Assembly: GCF_008386575.1 (NCBI RefSeq)
Contig: NZ_VUOA01000005.1
Location: 176,675-240,674 of the forward strand
From: Salinarimonas soli
GTDB taxonomy: Bacteria; Pseudomonadota; Alphaproteobacteria; Rhizobiales; Beijerinckiaceae
Length of the DNA stretch: 64,000 nt
Direction of reading: 5' to 3'
The notes beneath the pieces are model-generated. The model was not told the DNA's origin and did not search any database. It worked only from the letters and a program-made list of their open reading frames with translations. The position numbers and the translations under genes are program-made. Below are positions 8,690 to 17,814 of the stretch, one piece after another. How positions within the stretch are numbered: the first letter of the stretch is position 1; each line of letters begins with the position of its first letter.

Positions 8690-10024
8690 ATGAACGTCGT
8701 TCCGATGACGCGCCCGCTCCCCAACGATCTTGATGCGTTCTGGATGCCGTTCACCGCGAACCGGCAGTTCAAGCAGTCGCCGCGCCTCCTCGCAGGCGCC
8801 AAGGACATGCACTATTACACCCCTGAGGGGCGGCCGATCCTCGACGCCACGGCGGGCCTGTGGTGCGTGAACGCCGGCCACGGCCGGCCCAAGATCGTCG
8901 AGGCGGTGCAAAAGCAGGTGGCGGAGCTCGACTACGCGCCCGCCTTCCAGATGAGCCATCCCAAGGCCTTCGAGTTCGCCTCGCGCCTCGTCCAGATCAC
9001 CCCCGAAGGCATGGACCACGCCTTCTTCACGAATTCCGGCTCCGAGTCGGTGGAGACGGCGCTCAAGATCGCGCTCGCCTATCAGCGGGTGCGGGGACAG
9101 GGGACGCGCACACGCCTGATCGGCCGGGAGCGCGGCTATCATGGGGTGAATTTCGGCGGCATCTCGGTGGGCGGCATCGTCTCGAACCGCAAGATGTTCG
9201 GCACGCTGCTGTCGGGCGTCGACCACATGCGCCACACCCATGACCCCGCCCGCAACGCCTTCACCCGGGGCGAGCCGGAGCACGGCATCGAGCTCGCGGA
9301 GGACCTGGAGCGGATCGTGACGCTTCACGACGCCTCCACCATCGCGGCGGTGATCGTCGAGCCGGTGGCGGGCTCCACGGGCGTGCTCGTGCCGCCGAAG
9401 GGCTATCTTAAGCGCCTGCGCGAGATCTGCGACAAGCACGGCATCCTGCTCATCTTCGACGAGGTGATCACCGGGTTCGGACGCCTCGGCACGCCCTTCG
9501 GCGCCGATTATTTCGGCGTGACGCCCGACATCATGATCACGGCGAAGGGCATCACCAACGGCGTGGTGCCCATGGGCGCGGTCTTCGTGAAGTCGGAGAT
9601 CCACGATGCCTTCATGACCGGCCCCGAGCACCTCATCGAGTTCTTCCACGGCTACACCTATTCGGCCCATCCGCTCGCCTGCGCGGCCGGGATCGCAACT
9701 CTCGACACCTATGCCGAGGAGGGTCTCCTCACCCGCGCCGCCGAGCTCGCGCCCTATTGGGCGGACGCGATCCACTCCCTGCGGGACACGAAGCACGTCA
9801 TCGACGCGCGCAACATCGGCCTCGTCGGTGCCGTCGAGCTGGAGCCGATAACCGGCGAGCCGACGAAGCGCGCCTTCTCGTGCTTCCTCGAATGCTTCGA
9901 GCGCGGCGTGCTGATCCGGACCACGGGCGACATCATCGCGCTCTCGCCCCCGCTGATCATCTCGAAGGGGCAGATCGACGAGATCGTCGGAACGCTCTCG
10001 GACGTGCTCAAGGCGGCGGCTTGA
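8690..10024 (+). CDS. Omega-amino acid:pyruvate aminotransferase (beta-alanine aminotransferase)
   Basis: 444 residues; the ATG at 8690 is chosen because family members begin close to DLDAFWMPFTANRQFK, and upstream codons do not resemble the family. It is a class-III PLP enzyme: GSESVETALKIA near residue 120, the aspartate motif IFDEVITGFGR, and the PLP lysine K286 in TAKGITNG. In this setting it should convert beta-alanine (and 3-aminoisobutyrate from thymine) to malonate semialdehyde (or the methyl form) with pyruvate as acceptor, the last step after the two hydrolases downstream. Start lies 119 bases from the divergent rutR gene. Confidence 0.87.
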   Translation: MNVVPMTRPLPNDLDAFWMPFTANRQFKQSPRLLAGAKDMHYYTPEGRPILDATAGLWCVNAGHGRPKIVEAVQKQVAELDYAPAFQMSHPKAFEFASRLVQITPEGMDHAFFTNSGSESVETALKIALAYQRVRGQGTRTRLIGRERGYHGVNFGGISVGGIVSNRKMFGTLLSGVDHMRHTHDPARNAFTRGEPEHGIELAEDLERIVTLHDASTIAAVIVEPVAGSTGVLVPPKGYLKRLREICDKHGILLIFDEVITGFGRLGTPFGADYFGVTPDIMITAKGITNGVVPMGAVFVKSEIHDAFMTGPEHLIEFFHGYTYSAHPLACAAGIATLDTYAEEGLLTRAAELAPYWADAIHSLRDTKHVIDARNIGLVGAVELEPITGEPTKRAFSCFLECFERGVLIRTTGDIIALSPPLIISKGQIDEIVGTLSDVLKAAA

Positions 10025-10163
10025 TGCCTATCGTTGCGGCAGGCGGTGGGCACGGCTCCGGGCCCGCCGCCCACAGGCAAGGGCGGCATGGGCCTTGCGT
10101 GCGCCGCGGTAAGGATTGCACGGTGAGGGAGAGGTCGGGCTTGAGCGCGTCGGGGAGCACGTC

Positions 10164-11006
10164 GTGAGTGGAATGGTCGTGCCGATGAGAGCGTCGACGG
10201 AGCCGGCCCCTAGGGCCGTCGCCGGCGCGCCGGTGGTGGACATCAAGGGCCTGTCGCTCACCTACGAGGCGGCGGACGGGCCGGTCTATGCCCTGTCGAA
10301 CGTCGATCTCCAGATTGCCGAGGGCGAGTTCGTCTCCTTCATCGGCCCCTCCGGCTGCGGCAAGACCACGCTCCTGCGAGTCGTCGCCGATCTGGAACAG
10401 CCGAGCGGCGGGCACATCCGGGTCAATGGGGTGAGCCCCAACGAGGCGAGGCTTCGCCGGGACTACGGCTTCATCTTCCAGGCGCCCGCGCTCTATCCCT
10501 GGCGCACCATCCGCCGCAACGTCGAGCTGCCTCTGGAGATCTTCGGGATTTCCAAGGCAGAACGGCGCGAGCGCTCGGCGCGCCAGCTGGAGCTCGTGAA
10601 CCTCAAGGGCTTCGAGAACAAGTTCCCCTGGCAATTGTCGGGGGGCATGCAGCAGCGGGCTTCCATCGCCCGAGCCCTGTCCTTCGACCCGAAGCTCCTC
10701 TTGATGGACGAGCCCTTCGGCGCCCTCGACGAGATCGTTCGCGACCACCTCAACGAGCAGCTGCTGCGGCTGTGGGACAAGACGGGCAAGACCGTGCTCT
10801 TCGTCACTCACTCGATCCCCGAGGCGGTGTTCCTGTCGACGAAGATCGTGGTGATGTCGCCTCGCCCCGGGCGCATCATCGACATCATCGACGCGAGCTC
10901 GCTCGGCCGGATGCGCGACCTCGATATCCGCGAAACGCCCGAGTTCCTGCAGATCGCTCATCGTGTCCGCGAAGGCTTGCGGGCGGGACACTCCTATGAC
11001 GACTGA
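10164..11006 (+). CDS. ABC importer ATPase (nitrate/taurine/pyrimidine class)
   Basis: 280 residues from GTG 10164, chosen because GGGGAG lies 6 bases upstream; ATGs at 10173 and 10185 are alternatives. Walker A GPSGCGKTT, signature LSGGMQQR and Walker B LLMDEPFGALD are all present. Its class is the SsuB/TauB/ThiZ type that works with NMT1-like binding proteins. The stop overlaps the next permease gene by 11 bases. Placement between the aminotransferase and dihydropyrimidinase suggests it powers import of a pyrimidine or a ring-reduced intermediate; the substrate is inferred from context only. Confidence 0.88.
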   Translation: MSGMVVPMRASTEPAPRAVAGAPVVDIKGLSLTYEAADGPVYALSNVDLQIAEGEFVSFIGPSGCGKTTLLRVVADLEQPSGGHIRVNGVSPNEARLRRDYGFIFQAPALYPWRTIRRNVELPLEIFGISKAERRERSARQLELVNLKGFENKFPWQLSGGMQQRASIARALSFDPKLLLMDEPFGALDEIVRDHLNEQLLRLWDKTGKTVLFVTHSIPEAVFLSTKIVVMSPRPGRIIDIIDASSLGRMRDLDIRETPEFLQIAHRVREGLRAGHSYDD

Positions 11007-11925
11007 GGCGGCTGCCATACCCGGCCTCAAGGCACGCCGCGCGTCCTTCCGCCCGTGGGAGGGCAACACGCTGCCGGTGCTCGTGATCGTCCTCGCGATC
11101 GTCGGCCTCTGGTACGCGGCGGCTCTCGCCATGAACTGGCGCGGCACGGCGGACGCCTTCGAGCGAGCGGGAGAGGCGCGTAGCGCACCCGAGATCGCGC
11201 TCGCCACCATGGGGCAGGAGCGCCCGATGCTGCCGGCGCCGCATCAGATCGTCTTCGAGCTGAAGAAGACCGTGATCGACACGCCGACGACATCCCGGCG
11301 CAGCCTCGTCTACCACGCCTGGGTGACGCTCTCCTCGACGCTGGTGGGCTTCGGCCTCGGGACGGCGCTCGGGATCGTGCTTGCCGTGCTCGTCGTCCAC
11401 GTGAAGACCCTCGAGCGCAGCCTCATGCCCTGGGTGATCTCCTCGCAGACGATCCCCATCCTCGCCATCGCGCCGATCATCATCGTGGTCCTGGGCTCGA
11501 TCGGAGTCACGGGGCTGCTGCCGAAATCGATCATCTCGGCCTATCTCTGCTTCTTCCCGATCACCATCGGCATGGTGAAGGGCCTGAACTCCCCCGATCC
11601 GATGCAGCGCGACCTGATGCGAACCTACTCCGCCTCGCAGGCGCAGACGCTGTGGAGGCTGCGGCTGCCCGCCTCGCTGCCCTACCTCTTCGCGGGCCTG
11701 AAGGTAGCGGTGGCGATCAGCCTCGTCGGCGCCATCGTCGGCGAACTGCCGACCGGCGCCCAGGCGGGCCTCGGCGCGCGGCTGCTCGCGGGTTCCTATT
11801 ACGGCCAGACGATCCAGATCTGGGCTGCGCTCTTCGGGGCCGCGATCCTCGCCTCGCTTCTGGTGGCGACGGTCGGCCTGGTCGAGCGGCTCGTCAACCG
11901 GAGCATGGGGGCCCGCACCGCATGA
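10996..11925 (+). CDS. ABC importer permease 1
   Basis: 309 residues; ATG at 10996 gives MTTEAAAIPG and overlaps the ATPase gene by 11 bases, a sign of translational coupling. It has a single hydrophobic N-terminal helix (VLVIVLAIVGLWYAA) and then the BPD_transp_1 core with about five more helices. The EAA-type cytoplasmic loop lies around residues 205-230 (YSASQAQTLWRLRLPASLPY). It pairs with the second permease directly downstream; the ATGA overlap at 11922-11925 joins the two. Confidence 0.85.
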   Translation: MTTEAAAIPGLKARRASFRPWEGNTLPVLVIVLAIVGLWYAAALAMNWRGTADAFERAGEARSAPEIALATMGQERPMLPAPHQIVFELKKTVIDTPTTSRRSLVYHAWVTLSSTLVGFGLGTALGIVLAVLVVHVKTLERSLMPWVISSQTIPILAIAPIIIVVLGSIGVTGLLPKSIISAYLCFFPITIGMVKGLNSPDPMQRDLMRTYSASQAQTLWRLRLPASLPYLFAGLKVAVAISLVGAIVGELPTGAQAGLGARLLAGSYYGQTIQIWAALFGAAILASLLVATVGLVERLVNRSMGARTA

Positions 11926-12881
11926 CCGCCGCCCGTCGCGCCTCCGTCCTGACGCCTCTCGTCCTTGCGGGCTGCCTCTACGTTCTCATGCTGGTGCACC
12001 GCCCCGGGGTCGCCGGGGCGCCCGGGCCGCTGTTCTGGGGGCTCGTCGTCGCGCTTTGGCTTGCCTCGATCGTGGCGCTCAGCGGATTGTCGAACCTGCG
12101 CCTCAAGAGCCGCCCGGCGGATCGCCTTGCGTCGCTCGCGGTGCCGATCCTGTTCGGGGCCTTCCTCTTCTTTCTCTGGGAGGTGATCGTCGTCGGGGCG
12201 GGCGTGCCGTCGGTCCTCATGCCGGCGCCTTCCGCGATCGCCCGGCGCTTTGCGGCATCCATGCCGGTCCTGCGGGACGACTTCATCCAGACCTTCGTGA
12301 AGTCCGTGCTCACGGGCTACGCGATGGGCTGCGGCGCGGGCTTCGTCGTCGCGATCCTCGCCGACCGCGTGCCCTTCTTGCGCCGCGGCCTGCTGCCGCT
12401 CGGCAATTTCGTGTCGGCGCTGCCGGTCATCGGCATCGCGCCCATCATGGTGATGTGGTTCGGCTTCGACTGGCCCTCGAAGGCGGCGGTCGTGGTGGTG
12501 ATGACCTTCTTCCCCATGCTCGTGAACACGGTCGCGGGGCTGACGGCGGCGGGGCGCATCGAGCGCGACCTGATGCAGTCCTACGCGGCGGGCTACTGGA
12601 CCACGCTCCTGAAGCTCCGGCTTCCCGTGGCCCTACCGTTCATCTTCAACGCCCTGAAGATCAACTCCACCCTGGCGCTCATCGGCGCCATCGTGGCCGA
12701 GTTCTTCGGGACGCCCACCGTCGGCATGGGATTCCGCATCTCGATCGAGGTGGCGCGCATGTCCCTCGACATGGTGTGGGCCGAGATCGCGCTGGCGGCC
12801 ATCGCCGGCTCGGCATTCTATGGAGCCGTCGCGCTCATCGAGCGCGGGGCGACCTTTTGGCATCCGTCGTACCGCACATAA
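11922..12881 (+). CDS. ABC importer permease 2
   Basis: 319 residues. The start ATG shares bases with the stop of permease 1 (ATGA). The EAA-type loop is visible at YAAGYWTTLLKLRLPVALPF (about residues 222-241), matching that of permease 1. At least seven hydrophobic stretches are visible. Two different permeases with one ATPase are the usual heterodimer of this importer class. A 35-base gap separates it from the binding-protein gene. Confidence 0.85.
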   Translation: MTAARRASVLTPLVLAGCLYVLMLVHRPGVAGAPGPLFWGLVVALWLASIVALSGLSNLRLKSRPADRLASLAVPILFGAFLFFLWEVIVVGAGVPSVLMPAPSAIARRFAASMPVLRDDFIQTFVKSVLTGYAMGCGAGFVVAILADRVPFLRRGLLPLGNFVSALPVIGIAPIMVMWFGFDWPSKAAVVVVMTFFPMLVNTVAGLTAAGRIERDLMQSYAAGYWTTLLKLRLPVALPFIFNALKINSTLALIGAIVAEFFGTPTVGMGFRISIEVARMSLDMVWAEIALAAIAGSAFYGAVALIERGATFWHPSYRT

Positions 12882-12916
12882 GGGGACGCGGGCGGCGTTT
12901 TACGGGGAGACCAACG

Positions 12917-13906
12917 ATGATCAGGACCACTCTACTGGCCGCGGCCCTCGCGCTCGGCTCCACAACCGCCTTCGCGCAGGCCGAGAAGGTGAACCTCCAG
13001 CTGAAATGGGTCACGCAGGCCCAGTTCGCGGGCTATTACGTCGCCAAGGAAAAAGGCTTCTATAAGGAGGCGGGCCTCGACGTGAACATCAAGCCGGGCG
13101 GCCCGGACATCGCGCCCCCGCAGGTCATCGCCGGCGGCGGCGCCGACGTGATCGTCGACTGGATGCCCTCGGCGCTCGCCGCCCGCGAGAAGGGCGTGCC
13201 GCTCGTCAACATCGCCCAGCCCTTCAAGCAGTCGGGCATGATGCTCACCTGCCGGGCCGAGACGGGCATCAAGACCCCCGGCGACCTCAAGGGCCGCACC
13301 CTCGGCGTCTGGTTCTCGGGCAACGAGTACCCGTTCCTCGCCTGGATGGCGAAGCTCGGCCTTAAGACGGACGGCTCGGCCGGCGGTGTGAAGGTGCTCA
13401 AGCAGGGCTTCAACGTCGACCCGCTGATCCAGAAGCAGGCCGACTGCATCTCGACCATGACCTACAACGAGTACTGGCAGGTGATCGACGCCGGGTTCAA
13501 GCCCGAGCAGCTCGTCGTCTTCAAGTACGAGGAGCAGGGCGTCGCGACCCTTGAGGACGGCCTCTACGTGATGCAGGACAAGCTCAAGGACCCCGCCTTC
13601 GTGAGCCGGATGGCGAAGTTCGTCGCCGCCTCGCAGAAGGGCTGGGATTACGTGCGCAAGAGTCCGGACGAGGCCGCCAAGATCGTCCTGGAGAACGACG
13701 CCTCGGGGGCCCAGACCGAGAAGCACCAGAAGCGCATGGCCGGCGAGATTGCCAAGCTCCTCGACACGTCCGGCTCCGGCAAGCTCGACCCGGCCGATTA
13801 CGATCGCACCGTGGCCACCCTGCTGGCGTCGGGCGGCGACGCGCCCGTGATCACCAAGAAGCCCGAGGGCGCCTGGAGCCACGCGGTGGTCGACGCGAAG
13901 AAGTAA
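12917..13906 (+). CDS. ABC importer substrate-binding protein, NMT1/ThiY-like
   Basis: 329 residues. A signal peptide (MIRTTLLAAALALGSTTAFA, cleavage after AFA) shows it is periplasmic. The mature N-terminus VNLQLKWVTQAQFAGYYVA followed by KEKGFYKEAGLDV is typical of the NMT1/THI5 domain, which in ThiY binds a formyl-aminopyrimidine thiamin precursor. With the flanking genes being uracil/thymine catabolic, a pyrimidine, nucleobase or hydantoin-like ligand is the best guess. The domain is clear; the ligand is inference. A large inverted repeat follows the stop. Confidence 0.85.
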   Translation: MIRTTLLAAALALGSTTAFAQAEKVNLQLKWVTQAQFAGYYVAKEKGFYKEAGLDVNIKPGGPDIAPPQVIAGGGADVIVDWMPSALAAREKGVPLVNIAQPFKQSGMMLTCRAETGIKTPGDLKGRTLGVWFSGNEYPFLAWMAKLGLKTDGSAGGVKVLKQGFNVDPLIQKQADCISTMTYNEYWQVIDAGFKPEQLVVFKYEEQGVATLEDGLYVMQDKLKDPAFVSRMAKFVAASQKGWDYVRKSPDEAAKIVLENDASGAQTEKHQKRMAGEIAKLLDTSGSGKLDPADYDRTVATLLASGGDAPVITKKPEGAWSHAVVDAKK

Positions 13907-13923
13907 GCGGCGAGCCTTCACTC

Positions 13924-14079
13924 CTCCCTCTTGCGGGGAGGGGCAGGGGTGGGGGTCGCGAGGCCAACCGCCGACGGTCCAGAACCTGGCTGTAACGGCC
14001 GTGCGTGCTCCCGACCTGCCCGCCAGCTCCGACATTACGACCCCCACGCCTAACCCCTCCCCACAAGGGGGAGGGGAAC
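13924..14079. repeat. Long intergenic inverted repeat, REP/BIME-like
   Basis: Arm 1 at 13924-13958 (starts CTCCCTCTTGCGGGGAGGGG) recurs as its imperfect reverse complement at 14038-14079. In arm 2's complement the matching core reads CCCTTGTGGGGAGGGG and then TTAGGCGTGGGGGTCG. About 80 bases separate the arms. Each arm also contains a short internal hairpin (CCTC...GAGG). This GGGGAGGGG-with-GTGGGGGTCG style element is common between alphaproteobacterial genes. It lies between the binding-protein gene and dihydropyrimidinase and could lower read-through or stabilise upstream mRNA. Confidence 0.75.
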
Positions 14080-14099
14080 AACAACCAAGGGAGACGACC

Positions 14100-15539
14100 A
14101 TGGCCGTTCTCATCCGCGGCGGGACCGTCGTGAACGCCGATCTGAGCCGCCGCGCCGACGTTCTCGTCGAGGGCGAGCGCATCGTGGCCGTGGGGGAGGG
14201 GCTGGAGGCGCCCGCCGGCGCCGAGATCGTCGATGCCGGGGGCGCCCTCGTGATGCCGGGCGGCATCGATCCGCATACCCATATGGAGCTGCTCTTCATG
14301 GGCAGCGTCTCAGCGGACGACTTCGAGTGGGGCACGAAAGCCGCCATCTCGGGCGGAACGACGACCATCGTCGATTTCTGCATCCCGGGTCCGGGCGAAT
14401 CCCTCGTCGAGGCCTACCGCGCCTGGCGGGCGAAATCCGAGAAAGCCGCTGGCGACTACTCCTACCACCTCGCCGTGACGTGGTGGTCCGACCAGGTGTC
14501 GGCCGAGATGGGCGAGATCGTGAACACCCATGGGGTGAACACCTTCAAGCACTTCATGGCCTACAAGGGTGCCCTGATGGTGGACGACGACGTCCTCTTC
14601 CGCTCCTTCAAGCGCTGCGCCGAGCTCGGCGCCACGGCCCTCGTTCACGCCGAGAACGGCGACGTCGTGGCGCAGATGCAGGAGAACTTCATCGCGGCGG
14701 GCAAGACGGGCCCCGAGTTCCACGCCTATTCCCGTCCGCCCGAGGTCGAGGGCGAGGCCGCGACCCGCGCGATCATGATCGCCGACATGGCGGGCTGCCC
14801 TCTCTACGTCGTCCACACCTCCTCGCGCCAGGCGCACGAGGCGATCGCCCGGGCCCGTGCCGAGGGCAAGCGCGTCTTCGGCGAGCCGCTGATCCAGCAT
14901 CTCGTCCTCGACGAGACCGACTACCTCAACCAGAGCTGGGAGCACGCGGCGCAGCGGGTGATGTCGCCGCCCTTCCGGCCGAAGTTCCACCAGGACAGCC
15001 TCTGGGCCGGCCTGCAGGCCGGCTCGCTGCAGGTGGTGGCGACCGACCATTGCTCCTTCACCATGGAGCAGAAGCGCACGGGCCTGAACGACTTCCGCCT
15101 GATCCCCAACGGGACCGGAGGGTTGGAGGACCGCATGCCGGTGCTGTGGAGCGCCGGCGTCAACACCGGGCGGCTGACCCCGAACGAGTTCGTCGCGGTC
15201 ACTTCCGCGAACTCCGCCCGCATCCTCAACATGTATCCGCAGAAGGGCGTGATCATGCCGGGCGCGGACGCCGACATCGTGATCTGGGACCCGAAGGCCA
15301 CCAAGACGGTCTCCGCCAAGACGCAGGTGAGCCGCATCGAGTACAACGTGTTCGAAGGCGTCGAGCTCACCGGCCTGCCGGTGCGGGTCTTCCTGCGCGG
15401 CCGGCTCGCCGCCGAGAACGGCAAGGTGGTGGCGGAGCGCGGCCAGGGCCGCTTCGTCGCGCGCCGCCCGCTCCCCGCCTTCGCCGAGGCGCAACGCCTG
15501 TGGAAGGCCCGCACCGCCCCGCAGGCGGTCGCGCGCTGA
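14100..15539 (+). CDS. Dihydropyrimidinase (D-hydantoinase)
   Basis: 479 residues from the ATG at 14100, preceded by GGGAGA. It is an amidohydrolase-superfamily enzyme with binuclear Zn ligands H59 and H61 (DPHTHMEL), the carboxylated lysine K156 in MAYKGALM, histidines in LVHAENGD and VVHTSS, and the aspartate in ATDHCSF. It opens dihydrouracil or dihydrothymine to the N-carbamoyl-beta-amino acid, step two of the reductive pathway. The next gene, 16 bases on, encodes step three. The inverted repeat upstream separates it from the importer genes, so it may also have its own promoter. Confidence 0.94.
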   Translation: MAVLIRGGTVVNADLSRRADVLVEGERIVAVGEGLEAPAGAEIVDAGGALVMPGGIDPHTHMELLFMGSVSADDFEWGTKAAISGGTTTIVDFCIPGPGESLVEAYRAWRAKSEKAAGDYSYHLAVTWWSDQVSAEMGEIVNTHGVNTFKHFMAYKGALMVDDDVLFRSFKRCAELGATALVHAENGDVVAQMQENFIAAGKTGPEFHAYSRPPEVEGEAATRAIMIADMAGCPLYVVHTSSRQAHEAIARARAEGKRVFGEPLIQHLVLDETDYLNQSWEHAAQRVMSPPFRPKFHQDSLWAGLQAGSLQVVATDHCSFTMEQKRTGLNDFRLIPNGTGGLEDRMPVLWSAGVNTGRLTPNEFVAVTSANSARILNMYPQKGVIMPGADADIVIWDPKATKTVSAKTQVSRIEYNVFEGVELTGLPVRVFLRGRLAAENGKVVAERGQGRFVARRPLPAFAEAQRLWKARTAPQAVAR

Positions 15540-15555
15540 TCGGAGGGCGAGCTCC

Positions 15556-16797
15556 ATGCAGAACCTCACCATCAACCCGCAGCGCCTCTGGGATACCCTC
15601 ATGGAGACCGCCCGCATCGGCGGGACGGCGAAGGGCGGCATCTGCCGCCTGACGCTCACCGACCTCGACCGCGAGGTGCGCGACTGGTTTCGCGCGCAAT
15701 GCGACGCGCTGGGCTGCACCGTCACGGTGGACGAGGTGGGCAACATGTTCGCGACCCGTCCCGGCAAGCGTGCCGACGTGGCGCCTATCGCCATCGGCAG
15801 CCATCTCGACACCCAGCCCACGGGTGGCAAGTTCGACGGCATCCTCGGCGTGATCGGCGGACTGGAGGTCATGCGCACGCTGCACGATCTCGGCTACGAG
15901 ACGAACGCGCCCCTCATGCTCGTGAACTGGACCAACGAGGAGGGCTCGCGCTTCGCGCCCGCGATGCTGGGCTCCGGCGTCTATGCGGGCGTGTTCGACC
16001 GCGCTTTCGCCGACAGCCGCGAGGACCGTCAGGGTGTGCGCTTCGCGGACGCCATCGAGGGCATCGGCTATCGCGGCGACGTCGCGCCGGGAGCGGTAAC
16101 GTTCGGCGCCATGTTCGAGCTCCACATCGAGCAGGGGCCTATCCTGGAGGCGGAGGGCAAGACCGTCGGCGTGGTCACCGGCGTGCAGGGCATGCGCTGG
16201 TACGAGGTCGATCTCACGGGTCGCGAGGCCCATACGGGCTCGACGCCGATGCATCTGCGCGCCAACGCGCTGCTCGGCGCGAGTCGCGTCGTCGAGCGCG
16301 TGAACGCGATCGCTCTGGCGCATGCGCCTCTCGCCGTCGCGACCGTGGGCCTGCTCGAGGTGAAGCCGAACTCGCGCAACGTGATCCCGGGCCACGTCTT
16401 CTTCTGCGTCGACATGCGCCATCCCGACGACGCGGTGCTCGACGCGATGGAGCGGGAACTCAGTGAGGCCGTGCCGGCCATCGCCGCCGAGATCGGGCTG
16501 GAGGTCTCGTTCCGCAAGACCTGGGACTCACCCGCCGTTCGCTTCGACCCCGACTGCATCGCGTCGGTGCGCGCCGCCACCGAGCGGATGGGCCTACCGA
16601 CGCGGGACATCGTGTCCGGCGCGGGCCACGACGCAGCCTATATCGCCCGGGTCGCCCCGACCACGATGATCTTCGTGCCTTGCGCGGGGGGCTTGAGCCA
16701 CAACGAGGCCGAGAGCACAACCTTCGACGAGTGCTCGGCCGGGGCTCAGGTGCTCCTCAACGCGGTGCTCGACTACGACGAGCGCTTCGGTCGATAG
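15556..16797 (+). CDS. N-carbamoyl-beta-alanine amidohydrolase / beta-ureidopropionase (M20 family)
   Basis: 413 residues. The metal ligands of the HyuC/AmaB/allantoate-amidohydrolase group are visible: H83 and D85 in SHLDTQPTGG, and the glutamates E128-E129 in TNEEGSRF; GVVTGVQGMRWYEV begins the lid domain. It removes the carbamoyl group (as CO2 and ammonia) from N-carbamoyl-beta-alanine to give beta-alanine, the substrate of the aminotransferase upstream. Allantoate or L-carbamoyl amino acid hydrolases share this architecture, so the substrate is assigned from the neighbours. GGAGGG upstream (15541-15546) supports the start. Confidence 0.88.
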   Translation: MQNLTINPQRLWDTLMETARIGGTAKGGICRLTLTDLDREVRDWFRAQCDALGCTVTVDEVGNMFATRPGKRADVAPIAIGSHLDTQPTGGKFDGILGVIGGLEVMRTLHDLGYETNAPLMLVNWTNEEGSRFAPAMLGSGVYAGVFDRAFADSREDRQGVRFADAIEGIGYRGDVAPGAVTFGAMFELHIEQGPILEAEGKTVGVVTGVQGMRWYEVDLTGREAHTGSTPMHLRANALLGASRVVERVNAIALAHAPLAVATVGLLEVKPNSRNVIPGHVFFCVDMRHPDDAVLDAMERELSEAVPAIAAEIGLEVSFRKTWDSPAVRFDPDCIASVRAATERMGLPTRDIVSGAGHDAAYIARVAPTTMIFVPCAGGLSHNEAESTTFDECSAGAQVLLNAVLDYDERFGR

Positions 16798-16799
16798 GC

Positions 16800-17777
16800 C
16801 TATTCCGCAGCCGAGCGGATAGGCGCGGGGACCCCGAGGAGGCGCGCCCGCGCCGCGTCGTATTCGCGGGCGAGCCGGGCGATGAGGTCGGCCGCGGGCA
16901 CGATATCCTTCACCGCGCCGATGCCCTGGCCGCAGCCCCAGATGTCGCGCCAGGCCTTCGCCTCGCGGGTGGAGCCGAAATCCATCTTCGAGGGGTCGGA
17001 GGCGGGAAGCGCGTCCGGGTCGAGACCGGCGGCCAGGATGCTGGGCTTGAGATAATTGCCGTGCACGCCCGTGAAGAGGTTCGAGTAGACGATGTCCTCG
17101 GCGCGCGAGTCCACGATCATCTGCTTGTAGCGGGCATCAGCCCGCGCCTCGTGCGTGGCGATGAACGCCGAGCCCATATAGGCGAGATCCGCACCCATCG
17201 CCTGCGCGGCGAGCACCGCGTCGCCTGTCGCAATGGAGCCCGACAGGGCCACGGGCCCGCCGAACCATTGGCGCACCTCCTGCACCAGCGCGAAAGGCGA
17301 CAGGGTGCCGGCGTGCCCGCCCGCGCCCGCCGCGACGAGGATCAGCCCGTCCGCGCCCTTCTCGATGGCCTTGCGCGCGAAGCGGTCGTTGATCACGTCG
17401 TGGAGGACGATGCCGCCATAGGAGTGGATCGCCTGATTCACGTCCTCCCGGGCGCCGAGGGAGGTGATCACGACCGGGACCCGGTACCGCACGCAAAGCG
17501 CCAGGTCGTCCATCAGGCGGTCGTTGGAGCGGTGAACGATGAGGTTGACCGCGAAGGGCGCATCGCCGTCCCCGAGCTCCGTCGTGAGGCGCGTGAGCCA
17601 TGCCTCCAGCTGCGCCAGTGGCCGCGCGTTGAGGCTCGGGAACGAGCCGACGATGCCCGCCCGGCACTGGGCGATGACGAGGTCCGGGTTCGAGATGATG
17701 AAGAGCGGCGAGCCGATCACCGGGAGCGACAGCCGGCCCTGGAGCGGGGAGGGGAGTGCCATGGAAATCTCGCTCAT
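16800..17777 (-). CDS. Nitronate monooxygenase-like FMN oxidoreductase
   Basis: 325 residues from ATG 17777 (MSEISMALPSP); a longer frame upstream overlaps the VOC gene and is not used. The TIM-barrel starts with PVIGSPLFIISNPDLV and contains the FMN phosphate loop GADGLILVAAGAGGHAG, with the His considered catalytic in 2-nitropropane-dioxygenase-type enzymes. It ends 2 bases from the convergent carbamoyl-hydrolase stop. Members of this family sit near many catabolic operons with unclear substrates. Whether it belongs with pyrimidine breakdown is unknown. Confidence 0.85.
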   Translation of the reverse strand: MSEISMALPSPLQGRLSLPVIGSPLFIISNPDLVIAQCRAGIVGSFPSLNARPLAQLEAWLTRLTTELGDGDAPFAVNLIVHRSNDRLMDDLALCVRYRVPVVITSLGAREDVNQAIHSYGGIVLHDVINDRFARKAIEKGADGLILVAAGAGGHAGTLSPFALVQEVRQWFGGPVALSGSIATGDAVLAAQAMGADLAYMGSAFIATHEARADARYKQMIVDSRAEDIVYSNLFTGVHGNYLKPSILAAGLDPDALPASDPSKMDFGSTREAKAWRDIWGCGQGIGAVKDIVPAADLIARLAREYDAARARLLGVPAPIRSAAE

Positions 17778-17814
17778 GCTGTCCGCGTTCAGGAGCCGGC
17801 CCGGGCCTGATCGC

